A DNA stretch of 64,000 bases, from positions 514,806,815-514,870,814 of the forward strand of contig CM077115.1 in the NCBI GenBank assembly GCA_039619475.1. Direction: 5' to 3'. This DNA comes from Icerya purchasi (lineage: Eukaryota > Arthropoda > Insecta > Hemiptera > Monophlebidae). Positions 1 through 12,619 of this stretch are shown here, piece by piece (the first letter of the stretch is position 1; every line of letters begins with the position of its first letter). The position numbers and the translations under genes are program-made. A model generated the notes under the pieces. It saw only the letters and a program-made list of their open reading frames with translations, was not told where the DNA came from and did no database searches.

Positions 1-45
1 TTATTTATGGTTTTTCTTTAATGTAATGCTGGCTCAATTTTGCTA

Positions 46-115
46 CTACAAATACCATAAAATTCGGGAGCAAAATTCCAGAACACTTCTGATATGTTTT
101 AAGTTATTGAGCGAT
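46..115 (+). repeat. Direct repeat of the segment at about 8007-8085
   Basis: About 65 bases beginning with AAATACCATAAAATTCGGGA recur at about 8010-8085 in the same orientation. In the second copy a piece of about 20 bases (TGATATGTTTTAAG) is doubled. The first copy leads straight into the hAT-related segment at 115-450; the second leads straight into the 71-bp inverted repeat at 8087. It is a dispersed repeat of unknown class. Confidence 0.75.
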
Positions 116-450
116 ATCTCATTGATACGACAAAAGTTAAAAGATTTTTCGAAGAATTATTTATATTATTTCTTGTCGTACCAAACGATGAAAGGTGCTC
201 AAAATAGTGTGGCACTGGGGCACTGCGGGAAGCGTGTTGGGCCCATAACCTTTTGAAACTATTCTGAATACAGAATCTGATGAATAAACACAATGAATAG
301 AATTAAAAATTTTTTTAGATTAACCATGTCTCACCAAAAGAGTTAAATGATCTATCTGTTTTATTTATTGAAGAACAGAATTTAAACTTTGATGATATAA
401 TAAATGAATTTGCATCTTTAAAATTGCATCGTAAAAAACGTAAACTTTAA
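115..450 (+). repeat. Inverted copy of the 15478-16015 segment (hAT-related)
   Basis: This segment matches the reverse complement of 15478-16015 over almost its whole length, with scattered substitutions. The other copy has about 200 extra bases (roughly 15625-15828) between the two matching halves. The last 110 bases here read as the tail of a hAT-type transposase. The similarity shows two copies of one dispersed element in opposite orientation. Confidence 0.7.
340..450 (+). pseudogene. hAT-type (ZMYM1-like) transposase, C-terminal tail only
   Basis: A 36-residue open stretch ends in a stop at 448-450. It contains LSVLFIEEQ, then NFDDIINEFASLKLHRKK. This pattern (short hydrophobic helix, acidic FDDII helix, FAS, then a basic end) is how hAT-family transposases of the ZMYM1/TTF-type group usually finish. 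The upstream part is shifted out of frame near 335, and no dimerisation or catalytic region is visible. The identification rests on pattern memory, not an alignment. The inverted copy at 15442-15624 supports it because it keeps the missing residues of the same tail. Confidence 0.5.
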
Positions 451-1540
451 TTAACACATGAAAGAATAATGTATATATAGAATTATAATAAAATTTAAGT
501 ATGTTTTAAAAATGTGTGAAATTTTTTAATTGAAACCCTTTTTAACTTTTAATTGAAAATTAATTTTTAACTTCTATGTCCTTTCTTACTTCAGGATTAT
601 AATTTTTATTAGTTAATTTATAAATTATTCCAAGAACGGTAGAAATTACTGAGCCCACAGCGGTATTTGGCTATAATCCGGTCCTGATTACAATAATCTT
701 AAGTTGTTATAAATTACAACCACAGTATATAACATTTTGTTTTAGCCACTAATTCAACCATTTTGCTACTGGGAACCTAAATCTGAGCTTAATATAACAT
801 TTTATAATGACCTATGTAGTATTATAAACAACAACAAATGAAAGAAAGTATGAAAAATAAATAAGTAAAGAATAAAACAAAACAAAAAAAGCAAGAGATT
901 TTTTATTATAACTCTTTTTGTCGTTAATTCTGTTAATATTTGCTCCACGATATCAACTAAATTTTTATTATTTTTCTGTATGTTCAGGTTTTTTCCATCT
1001 TGAATTTCCTTTGGTATATTTCCAATTAATTTTATTAATATTTCTTCTACTGTATTGTCTATTTCATTAATAATCACTATAGTTCGTAATTTTCAATCTT
1101 CACTTTCAGCTGTCAGTAATTTATCATAATAAAATTTTTGAAGTTATTATTCTTGTTCTGCAAATTAATATTGGGCGATAACACTAATTTTAAACATTTT
1201 TTTTGCAAGTTGTTAGTTTTTGTTATTTTTACCACTTTCCAAATTTTAATGTTATTTTTAATTTTAAACATTATTAGTGTTTTAAAATATAATTTTGTTT
1301 TTGTATATGATGCATTATTTTAATACGCATACTGTTGGAATAGTTTGTTTGGTCCGTCCATGTTGAGCTTTATTTAATATTAATAGGAGATATTTTAAAT
1401 TACTAACATTTTAAAAATTTTTACAACTATATGTTTCTTTACTGTATAGATACCTTGTATTACATAGTAATATTTTAGGAATAAATGTCCTAAATCTGCT
1501 TAATATTTTTATGCATAGTAATTCTTTTGTTTTGATATTA
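451..1540. other. AT-rich stretch with one possible hAT terminus, no gene
   Basis: No coding region is supported. Around 640-695 the sequence ends in TAATCCGGTCCTG. Read on the other strand this begins CAGGACCGGATTA, like the hAT-type terminus seen at 29519, so an old hAT end is possible here, downstream of the transposase tail at 340-450. The 91- and 61-residue open stretches in this interval are low-complexity and not credible genes. Confidence 0.3.
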
Positions 1541-1541
1541 A

Positions 1542-2330
1542 TTAGTAATTTCTTGTCATGTGACCATTTACACACATTATATTTAGATTTTCTTGTAGCA
1601 AATTTTCCGCATTTTCTTTGCTAGAATGCTTAACAACCAATATAATATCACCTGCATAAGCTTCAGATTTATAGTTCCTTACATATTTATGTAATGAATT
1701 AATATATATTAAAACTAGTATCGGTGCCAATATCACCCCTTGCTCGAATTTCATAATTCATTGATTTCTTACTATATTCGTTTTCGCTTTATTAAAAATT
1801 TTCTCTCCCTTGCATAACTACTGAACCATTTTAAGACTTCTAATTTACACTCATTTTGCTCATATCCTGAATTAATATTTCTTGATCAATTAAGTCAAAA
1901 CTCTTGGTAAGATCTAAAAAAACTAACAAAAATTGATTACCCACTTCTAGTCCTATATTAATATACCACATAATTGTTCTTAATAGTATTATCATTGATT
2001 CTCTTTCTAAAACTTGATTATTATATACTAATTAATTTCCCTCTAAATAATTTTTCAAATATTTATTTATGTATCGCTTAATTACTTTTGCTGTAACTGA
2101 TTAATGTAATTAGTCTGTAATTCTCACACTATTTTCGATTTTCACTTTGGAAAATTGGCTTTACTATATCAATTTCTAGCTTTTTGGCGGAAATATTTCT
2201 TTTTATAGTGGAATTAACATTTTTAAGTGCATGATTGTATCTCTTATCCTTATTCCGTCATACTCTTGGGCTTTAGACAGTTTAAGTTTTTTGATAATGG
2301 ATTTTGTTAGTATATATAAAGACGCGCCAA
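1542..2330 (-). pseudogene. Non-LTR retrotransposon reverse transcriptase fragment
   Basis: Read leftward on the minus strand, pieces of an RT domain appear in the right order but in different frames. Near 2320-2230 there is a KLKLSKAQEYDGIRIR block (the KAPGxDGI region before the palm). Near 1920-1890 comes LVFLDLTKSFDLIDQE, the motif A region with F-D. Near 1755-1650 come GVILAPILVLIYIN (motif B) and then a degraded YADD box reading YAGD. Several frameshifts and stops separate them. The style fits Jockey/CR1-type LINEs. No endonuclease or RNase H is attached, so this is an internal relic. Confidence 0.65.
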
Positions 2331-2419
2331 TTCCACCATTTCTGAATGTTAGCAATCTTCCTGACTTTATATTAAATATTGCTTGCAGTCATTTACATGA
2401 AAAAATATTTCACATTTAA

Positions 2420-3613
2420 TACTTTTTATATTTTCTGCTTTTACTGCATAACATATTAGAAAAGTGATTTAATTTTGCTCACGAGTATTTTCTTCTTGCT
2501 TATGGTTACAAATATACACTACTTGGATTACGGCTCCCTTCATTAGAATCATAATTAATGTTAATTACTTTTCAATACTAAAATAAACTTTTCTTTATTT
2601 TTACATTGTTAAAATGTGTAGAATTTCGCTTTTTATGTTCCATGAATTATTTAGTAGTTACTAAGAACAATCAGTTCTCCGCTGATTGCGGAATAAATAG
2701 AAATTGTTTCTTCCCGTAAATAAGAAATAATTGCTCTAAAAAACTTTTTAAGGAATCGCCGTTACGCTGATAAAAATATGAATAAATTTTTTTTAAATTC
2801 CTGCAAAGTGTTTTAACTGTAATTATATCAGATTGATTAATTTTCACCTAAACTGAAAATATTGAGGCAGAAAACCAGTAATAAAATATAAATTTTAATA
2901 ATTGCATCTGTTCCTGAATTTTAAAATTTGAAATTATTTTGTATACTTCAATTTATTTTCTGCATTTAAGTTTAGGAAGGTATTGTATAATGGAAGCAAA
3001 TAATCAAGTATCAAACAAAAGAACCAATTTTTGAAAGAAATGCCAGTTAAATAAAATGTATCGAATTTTATATTCAAGAATTACAATAAATTACATTTGC
3101 ATTACACTAACTTCAAAACACGTTTAAATTTTAAAATAATATCAGCTATATTTTTGATGTACTTCTGTAAATTTGTAGAATACTGAAAAATGTTTAATTG
3201 TAATACACGACCATGAGGAAAAATACATTTATTTCCTTACTTTTTGAATTCTTAGAACAATTAGAAAGTTTCGTTAAAGAATCAAATGATTCTGTTACCT
3301 TCAAATAGAAAATTTCTCATTGATGTACGACGCGATTGAAATTTTTTCCCCTCAAAATAAAAATATAACAGGAAGAATGAAATTTAATAGGGAATCTTGT
3401 TTACTATTAATTGGTTTAAAATTATGAAGATACAGCCAAACTGTTAACTTATAGAAGTTGTAATTACCATAAGATATCTCTTCGTATCAATAGTTTAATC
3501 CCTTTTTGCAATTTCCAAAGAAAATATGCTGCCTGAATGCCGCAATATTATCATTTACTAATTTTTTGAAAAATTTGTATTGCAGTTTACAGTTAACTTC
3601 AATAAAAGGCGTA
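2420..3613. other. AT-rich intergenic stretch, no feature seen
   Basis: About 1.2 kb of AT-rich DNA with stops in all frames and no repeat shared with the rest of the window that I could recognise. Confidence 0.5.
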
Positions 3614-3621
3614 TCTACATT
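3614..3621. repeat. Target site duplication TCTACATT of MITE copy 1 (left)
   Basis: The octamer TCTACATT recurs at 3924-3931 immediately after the element, an 8-bp duplication as expected for a hAT insertion. Confidence 0.85.
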
Positions 3622-3923
3622 CATGGGCGTCGCCAGCGGGGGGGGGGGGGGTCTGCCCCCCTGGAGCCTTGAAACTTTTTAATCAACTGGCCATAATGAG
3701 CATTCATAAGCGCGTAATCATGAATAATTTGCCAGAAACCCACGAAAATTATGTTTTAATTAAGATTTTATTCTTGTTTAATAAAATATTGAGCCTTTAC
3801 AACTTATAAATTTTATTTTTTCTATAACTCATATCCTTTTACTATCATCTTGCCCCCCCCCTGGCCCATCGGCTGGCAACTTATTTTGCCCCTCCCCCGG
3901 CCAATCGGCTGGCGACGCCCTTG
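3622..3923 (+). mobile_element. hAT-type MITE, copy 1 (302 bp)
   Basis: The element starts CATGGGCGTCGCCAGC and ends GGCTGGCGACGCCCTTG, so the termini are inverted repeats beginning CAWGGGCGTCGCCAGC. It is flanked by a perfect 8-bp duplication (TCTACATT). Both ends carry G/C homopolymer runs around an AT-rich core; the core includes a run reading CTGGCCATAATGAG. It has no coding capacity. Eight-base duplications with CA...TG ends are the hAT signature. Three further copies lie at 20205, 20953 and 32753. Confidence 0.88.
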
Positions 3924-3931
3924 TCTACATT

Positions 3932-6900
3932 GACGGAAGAGTTAATCTATTTGAGAAACTAGTCAAAAACTAATAAATTTTTTAGCAGAATTGAATTACT
4001 TCTCAGTATACTATTATTAAATTTTTCTTTTTTTTTTTGAAAATATATCTTCATAACACTTCATTAAAGCACACATTGTACACATCAGGCGTAAATGTTA
4101 ATTACATAGGAAGCATTTGAAATAATTTCCATACATAACAATTTAAGTATAGTATTAAATTTATAAAATCGATTCAACATATTCAGAATACTTGTAATTA
4201 TAAATTAGACGAACCACAAACTTACCCTTGAGGTACTCATTTAAAGAATTTAATATTAATCATATTTGTATGTTCTACTTTTTTATAGCAGAATAGTAAT
4301 ATAAGCAAAGTACAACAAACAAAAAATAATAATACGGTTGTATTTGTGATAAATAATATAGAATGCAAGGGATAAAATTTATTGTGAAATTTATAAAAAA
4401 TAAATAATGATCATTTATATTAACAAGCATTGTAATTTTTATAATTTGATCCCATTCGAGAATTTTATGATCCAATTTTGAAAACCGTTCGTGAGTTATT
4501 GATTTTTATATATTTTTGTCCTTTCTGAACCATCTTATTAGGATTCCATATTATGTACGGAATCCTAAAAAATAATGGAAGTAATAATAAATTAAAACAA
4601 AACATGAAAATTTCAGCAAGACGGCTAAAATACAAAGAATAAGAATAACTGATGAAATTATGGAGAGATATGTCCCACTATGTTCAACATAATAAGACCG
4701 ATTTTATAGGGCAGATCACACGCATTTTAAATACTGCGTCATAAATTAAAAAATTCACTATTTATGCTCTATAGAGTAATTGTAACCTAATGAAAATCCT
4801 TTGGCTAGAAAAAGTCTTAGTGCTATTGCAATTAGCCCTGAACAGGGCAGTTTCAAAATAAACTTAATTCAAAAATTATTATTAATAATTAAAGACAATA
4901 ATAAAAAGAAATAATAAAAATACGATCCGTGATGTTAACATAAAGCAACTTAGTTTGCAGTATCGGGACACTGATGAGCTCCATAAGACCTGAAAAAAAA
5001 AAATATATAGTTGTAGTTTCTGGCCAAACATTATTTAACCTATATAGGTTCAACATCCAATTTTAAAAAAGTTATTGATTTTTAACAATGTATATCATCT
5101 ATAAATATATTTAGAACGGGATTTTTTATTAAAGAAAATAAAACTAATAAAAACAAAATTAAACAAACAAAATTCAAAATTTCAAAAACAATTATTGCGT
5201 AAAAAAATTATTTTGAAAAAATGATATAAAAATTACATTTACTACATACTACACTATACAATCATTCAGTCAATGTTTTTATGCGTCTTTAATTGACATT
5301 TACTTCTCCACTAATCCTCAATAACTGATACTATCTTACAATTTCTATTATAATAAACATGCAATACCTTTTCGTCTTTTACTAATGTTAAATATTCAAA
5401 TTTTTTATTTTATTTCAATACCAGTAAGGAAAGAGTTTTAACATATTGTTTATTACGCAGAAACTTTACTTCATTTCTACACATTTTATGATTATTTTTA
5501 AATTTCATGCTTCTATTTACCTTTGAAGTACTTCTTTAAAAAGTTTTTAGTATGTTCATAACGTTTTACTGTATAAATATATAAATGCATAAATACCACT
5601 TACCAACTCTACCAGAACCTTTTCTATTTGCCACACGACATTTCCGTATTTTCATTCGCAGATGATATATGTAGTTACAAATATATAATTTCTTGATTTC
5701 ATTCCTTTTGCCATAAATCGCGGAAGATGATATTTAACTGTGTTTTGATTCCATTTTGGTTTTCCACTTTAAGAATTCTAAACAATTAATAGAGTATTTA
5801 TTTATATATTTGCTTCTTTTTTAGTATGTACTTTTTAAATTAATACGAAAACATTATCTTATTACGGTATTATGCAAAAAGTGCAGTACTGTAATATTTA
5901 ACAAATAAACATTAAAGAAAAAAATTAAACTCCGAATTTATTTTTCCTGCAGTAGAAATGAACACATTTGTCACAATTAAAAAACAACCGGTAACTTTTA
6001 CTTCAATATTATTCTTAAAACTGCTCATTCAACTTTCTATTAGCTAAATTTCATTATTGGACTTAAAAGTATTTTATTATTAATTGAAACTTTTATATTG
6101 ATATTCTAAATGCAACGTTAATTTTTCTCATAACTTTTTATCCCCATAAAAATAAAACTGTATACATTTCGACTTTCTAGATTATTCGAATTACATTTTA
6201 ATATTCATTTATTCATTTTTTAATAGTCAATTTCATTAATAAACATACATATACATTTTTCTTAAACTGCAATCATTGCAACACATAATATATAATTTTT
6301 AAACGTTTAGAATATATATTTCCAACCTGTTTCATAATTAAAATAATGCACTTGCATTTACGTCATGTTTCTTCCTCACATGGGTTAAATAAGCACATCT
6401 TTTATTAAACTTTAAGCTGTATTTCCTGCATACGCCCCTTTTTGGTTTAATTCTATTGTTTATTTACCAAAAACGTAAAAGTTTATCTGTAAATGTGAAA
6501 TAAAAAAATCATCTTTTAGTATCATGTCAAATTAAATTATCTATTAAACAATTCGCAGCAATAAACGTATTTAAAAATGTCATCATTTAGGCATAAAGTT
6601 AAATATTTTTCAAATAACTGTATATTTAAAGAATCTCATAAATACTGCTACTATGAGTAATAGCAACATAAACAAATTAAAATATATGATTAAACGACGA
6701 TTTCATTTTTGTAATTCGTAAGTAATTTATTATAAAGCTTATGTTTCACGGGCACATATTTGTAAACAAGGTTTTCTAGTTTCATATTATAAAGTATTTT
6801 TAATTAATAGATTAAGAAGTATATAAAAAATTTATTATACAACTACTTAAATGTAAACATAAAACAAATTCATTGAAGAATTTATTATATTGCTAATTAA

Positions 6901-8086
6901 AATAGTTTACAGATACCTCTGATAATTTTCTATTGCTGTTTAATTATGGATAGTTAGAGAACTGTCATTTTTTAAAGATAACAAAAAAAACAAGTTTTCA
7001 ATTCGGAAAAAACATTTCTAAATAATGCGGCTTTCTACTGTTTAATTTTTTTTCAGCAAAACGAAAATGTAGTTGCATTAAAACGCAAAAAAGAATAGTA
7101 AAGAATAAGAGACCAGACAGTTTTAAACTAGATATCATTATTTATAGGTAAGATAATAATTATCATTTACGTTTAAATGACAGAAACGAAATATATTACT
7201 GACAGCTTCTTCTGTAAAAGTGCACTTTCAAACTTTTCCGGATAAGTTCGTAAAAATGCACCATTAAAGTTCAGTATCAATATTCAATTGAAAGAAAAAG
7301 TAAACTGACCGGTGCGTCAAAAATTTTTAAAATTACATTATTATGTGAAGTACACATATTTGGAACGACAGAAATAAGTTCACATATGATTATTTTTATT
7401 TGCTTAAATTTAACTTTAAATGAACAAAATTGAAAATGAAACTAATTACAACAAATTTATAACATAAAATTTTGATATTACCATGTTGTTTTCGTTTGTG
7501 TCGCTTCAAGTTGCTCTTTAAGTACTTTACGCCGCATTCAGGGCGCTCCATTTAATAAACAATCAACAGTAAAAAAACTTGATAAAAAAATTTACAGAAT
7601 AAGAAATTGAAACTACAAAAATATCAACCCATTAAAAGTCGTAATGTAATAAAAGAAACGAAAACGGTCAAAAGAATTGACGAGCGTGCAGAAGAAAAAA
7701 ATAAAATTAAATTAACAATGGAATAAATTAAAACAATAAAAACATGAATTTAATACAACATTATTCCCGAACGCTGTGACAAAAACAGAAAATGATGTAA
7801 CACGCTAAAAGATCAAAATGGCGAAACAACAAACGCTAAAATATCAAAATGGAAAATTCAAATTGGCGCGTAGATATAAATTTCTGGAAATTCTGCGAAA
7901 GTAATTTTCATTGATGGAAGAAATGATTTATGATTCCGTTGAGAAGACAGCAATCGATTCAATAGGTAGTCAACTTCGAAGAACACTGGTTGACTACTCT
8001 GTCTAGAAATACCATAAAATTCGGGAGCAAAATTCCAGAACACTTCTGATATGTTTTAAGTGTTCCTGATATGTTTTAAGTTATTG
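3932..8086. other. Long AT-rich stretch, almost featureless
   Basis: Over 4 kb of very AT-rich sequence with no credible reading frame. The only structure I support is the short repeat-family fragment at about 4440-4575 and the repeat at about 8007-8085. Poly-A and poly-T tracts are frequent. Confidence 0.5.
4440..4575 (-). repeat. Inverted fragment of the tandem-unit repeat family
   Basis: Read on the minus strand this contains GGAATCCTAATAAGATGGTT followed by CAGAAAGGACAAAAATATA and a block near AATCAATAACTCACGAACGG. The same order of blocks opens the elements at about 9530 and 22840. It also carries a short hairpin, ATTAGGATTCC and its complement around TATTATGTAC, matching the hairpin at 22810-22846. 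It is the start of a copy of that family in opposite orientation. Confidence 0.65.
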
Positions 8087-8157
8087 TGTGCTTTATTATA
8101 GAGAAAATGCCACTGCGTGTGACGTAGGTTAACAAATTTTTTGGCCGATATCGATAT
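8087..8157 (+). repeat. 71-bp perfect inverted repeat, left copy
   Basis: It begins TGTGCTTTATTATAGAGAAA and ends GGCCGATATCGATAT. The reverse complement is present without mismatch at 19819-19889, 11.7 kb away. I see no convincing target duplication outside the pair. They may be the ends of one large element or ends of two separate copies of a family. Confidence 0.85.
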
Positions 8158-8689
8158 GATAAAAATATTAGTCTATAGGTATCAAACAAAAGCTAAATCT
8201 AATTAGAAAAAGCAAAAGCAAAAATCCAAAAGCAATATATTTTTACTTTTAATTTACCGAATGGTGTTTATTGTATATTTTTTTTTTTAAGAAATCGTAT
8301 AGATGGCAGCACAAGGTATATAGTAAACTTTTTATTCCTATCCGTGATTATCATTGCCCCGCTAGTAAGTTGCCGCTTGGATATTTTAATTGATTAATAT
8401 TTACATAGGAAGAAAAATGAAATATTTAGTAAAGTTTCATTTCTTTTTTTATTTTATTTACGTTTTATAGAATAATAAAAGCCTAATATCTCGTAATTTG
8501 GTATTGTAAGAAAAGAAACAAGTTTGAAATAGCCGGTAGAAATGTAATATTATAAAAGAGCGTCAATTAGTATAATAGACAAAATAATCTTGCATTGAAT
8601 CAACTAAAAATTATGTAGACCACTTAAAATGTAGTGTTATTTATAAAAACGAAATCTAGTTTATTTTCTTTGGTTTTTATTCTCAATTT

Positions 8690-10260
8690 TTAGGGTTTGG
8701 AACACTTGTAACTTTAATAACGTGATTCGGGGGTGATAAAAGTATTACGTAATATTTAATAACTGAGGAAACTCATAATTTATAAACTTGAAATTGTGAA
8801 TATAAATTACAATTAAACAGTTCTTTAAAGCAATAACTTCGAGACAACCGATTACTTTGGATAATAAAACCAGGCAAATGTGTGAAAAAAGATAATGTAA
8901 AATTTAAAACTATTTAAAAATTACTTTAAAATTCACAACTCAGCACCAAATAACTCGTTAAGTCGTTAAGCATTAGATTTAAAATATATAAGTAAGATCG
9001 AAAATTTACTATGTAATGAAAACATCTGATAACCATTTAATGTAATTTTATGTTCAGCTGAAATACTGCAACAAAAAGAAAATTTCGGTATGAGCTAACT
9101 GCAGTATAGAAATTAGGAAATTCGAGTCATATACTCAGCAAATGTGCAAAAAAAGGATTTTAAACGAAACATGTAACCGATAATGCAACTAAAAATTTTC
9201 GAATTTTAAGCTGGCGTAAAGTTTAGAAATTTAAAAATATGTAACTATTTTTCTAAGAAGTTATGTATCGTTAGAAAGCTAGTTGTTTGAAGGTAATGAA
9301 CCCATATTTCGATTTCGTTATAAAACATTCGGATTACATAATCTATTCAAAAAAGTGCCAAAAACAAATTCATATTTTACAGCATAAATAAAACAGTTAA
9401 AAATAATTCAACTTTGTGAAATATGTGCGTCTTTGTTACTAATTTCTTGTATTTTTTTCTTTTAATTTTTAAGCGACGAACTTCGTTTCTAAAATTCCGG
9501 GCACATATAATTTATCAAATTGTAATAAAATGGTTCAGAAACGACAAAAATATCAAATAAAAATCAATAACTCACGCGAATGGTTTGTTTTATAAACTTC
9601 AAACTTGGATCATAAATTACAATTAAAATTTTTAACTGTTACTTGAAGCTAACTGATTACCCTGGGCGGTAAGAAACGCAAAATCCGTTACGAATATATA
9701 ATATGTAATTTTAAACGACCTCAAAAATCACTTAAAAATTCATAACTCGTCATAAAATAATCCTCTAAAATTGAAATTCCAAATGTAAAATAAAACGCAG
9801 AAGCTCTTTTATAAACTGCAAAAATTGCGATTATAAATTATTTAAATCACTCCTTTTATATCAAAAACAACAAAAAAGTTATGTCCATGTAAGTTGAGAA
9901 AACTAAAACTTATGCCAAACATACGTGTACAGGACCGTTTTGTAGGAAAACTGTAGTCGAACTTGCAACTTTATATTTAAGTCTTCGGGGCGCTAAACGC
10001 ACGAAATTTGTGAAAAATATACTTTTCTTTCCGGGCATGTAATATTACAATAGGAAAATCGCTATTTGTTGGTAACGAAGTCATATTCCATTTTCTTAAC
10101 AAAATTATAATTTTTTTACTAGGCACGCTGTACATCAATGGAAAGGACCCTATTTGGGACTCCAAAACCGCATTACGGTTCCTTTACAAAGTCGGTAAAC
10201 TTAATGAAACGTTAAAACAAACCTAAAGAATGTATCTGTATATTACAACGGAAATATTGC
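8690..10260 (+). repeat. Degenerate copies of the tandem-unit repeat family
   Basis: From about 9530 to 10130 the sequence follows the element at 22855-23450 block by block. It opens with AAACGACAAAAATATCAAAT, then CTGATTACCCTGGGCGG, then CTCAAAAATCACTTAAAAA, and ends with a unit containing CCGGGCATGTAATATT and CTATTTGTTGGTAACGAAG. A more decayed partial copy sits at about 8800-8990 (CAACCGATTACTTTGG, then CACAACTCAGCACCAAATAA). No protein is encoded. The family is non-autonomous or satellite-like. Confidence 0.65.
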
Positions 10261-12570
10261 GGTTAAAAATTAAAAAACAACTTATAATGAACTACATTTT
10301 AAAAAAATTCTCTACTTACGCTAAGTGAAATTTTATACTTAAAAATTAAAATTATAAGACGCTACAAACTCTAAAAAGGCAAAAAAATATATGTGAATAC
10401 GGAATGTTTACTGATAAAAAGCTTGATATTGATTCTTTTATGAAACTTTCAAATTTTTTACAGTTCAAAAAATTCCGTACAACAAATCCTGCCCTCCATA
10501 TAAATCCTTTCTCAGTAAATAATCATTAAATTGAAAAAAATATTATATAAATTGTTAGGTAACCCGATGAGCATTAGGCTTTTTTTTAAACAATGAATTT
10601 TTTCTAGAGTAAACTCACAGCAGCTACATACATATGTGTTTGGTTTCTCCCACTAAATATTAGTATAAAGCAAGTTACAAACGTAATTCAAAATTATTAA
10701 AAAAAACAATTTTTTATTTATGATTCAATAATAAACATTTCGTTATAAACACGATTTTGACACGATTGATCACTTTAAAAGAGGAAAAAGAGAAACATTT
10801 GATGATTTTAGAAGCAAGAAGTAATGTTAGTAATTTAATGTGTGTGTACTCGAAAAAGAAAATCTCGTAACCTGGAAACAATAAATAATTGACAGAAGAA
10901 AAAGCGGTTGCAGATCAATGAAAGTGGAAGACTTTTTTGCCATCACTCTGAATGATTTTATCTGGGATTTGCCGAAAATATATAATTCTGTTTTCGCCGT
11001 TTTCGTATTGGTCTGTTTATTGTTAATAGTTGATAATAAGTTAAAGTCGGATAGAATTTTTTTTTTAACTTTTTGTACTATAAAAATGCTTTAGCTATAA
11101 AACACATGTTATTTGCAATACATCCGCGTTATTTCATTAATTTCATTTTTACTTTTAGTTGTGCAATAAACGAATGAAATAATTATCAATAATTGAAGTA
11201 GGTAAATACAAACGTACATTTTCTGTTGTTTCTTAATATAATCTCGTGGTCAATATAGTCTTGTTTATATTGTAAAACTAAATATTTCATTTACGCTTCT
11301 CTTTGAAAATTATTTAAATCGCCGGAAGGAAAAGAAAAAAAATTATTAGCAATTGCGAATAATTCTGTATAAATTTTCCCCACATATCTGGAAATTGGAA
11401 GTAAATGAAAAATTATAAAATCTATATTATGACCAGTTGTTGTCCGATTAACTTTTTTGAAAAATAGCAATTTAAAAATAATACTTCTCTAATAAATTCA
11501 TTAGGGGTGTAATGCGAAAGTGAATCATGTAAATATTTGTCGGTTTGACGCTGTTTTTGACATGAGTAACTGAACTAAAAATGGGAGTAAAAAAATTTCA
11601 TTTTTTGAAGAACGAAAAAAATTAAAAATAACGTAATTTTTCGGAATTTAAATATTTTTATTCGATTTTTGCATTCGCTGCATGTGGGCAATAGAAGGAA
11701 AGTAATTGATATCGTAGATCAGGAATCTTTCCCTGACTTGTTTTGTATATTCATTTACAGTACAGATTTTCTCTAGAACACACAAATTATTAAATAATCT
11801 AAATCGGTGTAGGTAATTTTTGAATCGCCTAGTAATTATAGTTCATATTTTTAATTAAGTTATTTTGTACATCTGGAATCAAGTTATATTCGTCAGTCGG
11901 TTATATCTGAATTACAATCATTCCACACACATTTTAAAACGTTATTCAAATTTTCGGCGATGTTGATAGATGTTAACTGCTTGTTTATGGCGTTGAAATA
12001 TATGGTTGCTGCTTTAGCATTGAATTACTGGGTGTAGGGTATTCGAAAACCACTACCATGATAACTTCGTGAATAAATTAGACGTGAACGATTATATTTA
12101 TGTTCTGCTGAAATTTTTAGTTATACTGAATTCTGTAATTGCGTCCTAATTAGAATGTTGCGAGGATAAAACCATTCAAATTAACTACAGCTGCCTGATG
12201 GCGGTTAGAAATAAGTATGGAACTGAAAGAAGAAAAATATTACTAATTGTAAGTAAATACAATAGCTAATTAATCAAAGTATTCTAGTCTAATTTGTTCA
12301 CCATAAAATTATAACTGTATAGAATTGTTATCTTTGTCACGTGGAATGAGCTTTTTGGTTGTATAAAAATTTATTATAACTTGTTTATTTATTTTTTAAT
12401 AACCTGGCAAATTACCTTTTGGGCAGTTTTATTGACGTAATGTACTATCCAGTAAACTTATTTATTCATTTATTTATTTGCTTTAGAAAAGGAACCAAAT
12501 TTTCCGGAGTAAAAAAGAGTCATCTTATTACGTAAAACAATTGCTGTTTTCCTATAACACGTTTTAATAT
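10260..12570. other. AT-rich stretch, no gene seen
   Basis: No supported reading frame, terminal repeat or duplication in this interval. It consists of AT-rich sequence with homopolymer runs. Confidence 0.45.
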
Positions 12571-12573
12571 TAT

Positions 12574-12616
12574 GCAAAATACCATCGAAATTGCCTGTTT
12601 AAGACAAGACGTTCAT
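12574..12616 (+). repeat. Direct repeat with 13106-13148
   Basis: A block reading TACCATCGAAATTGCCTGTT and continuing through AAGACAAGACGTTCAT recurs 532 bases downstream with about three differences. The 490 bases between the copies are richer in CG dinucleotides than the surroundings but encode nothing I recognise. Confidence 0.7.
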
Positions 12617-12619
12617 TTG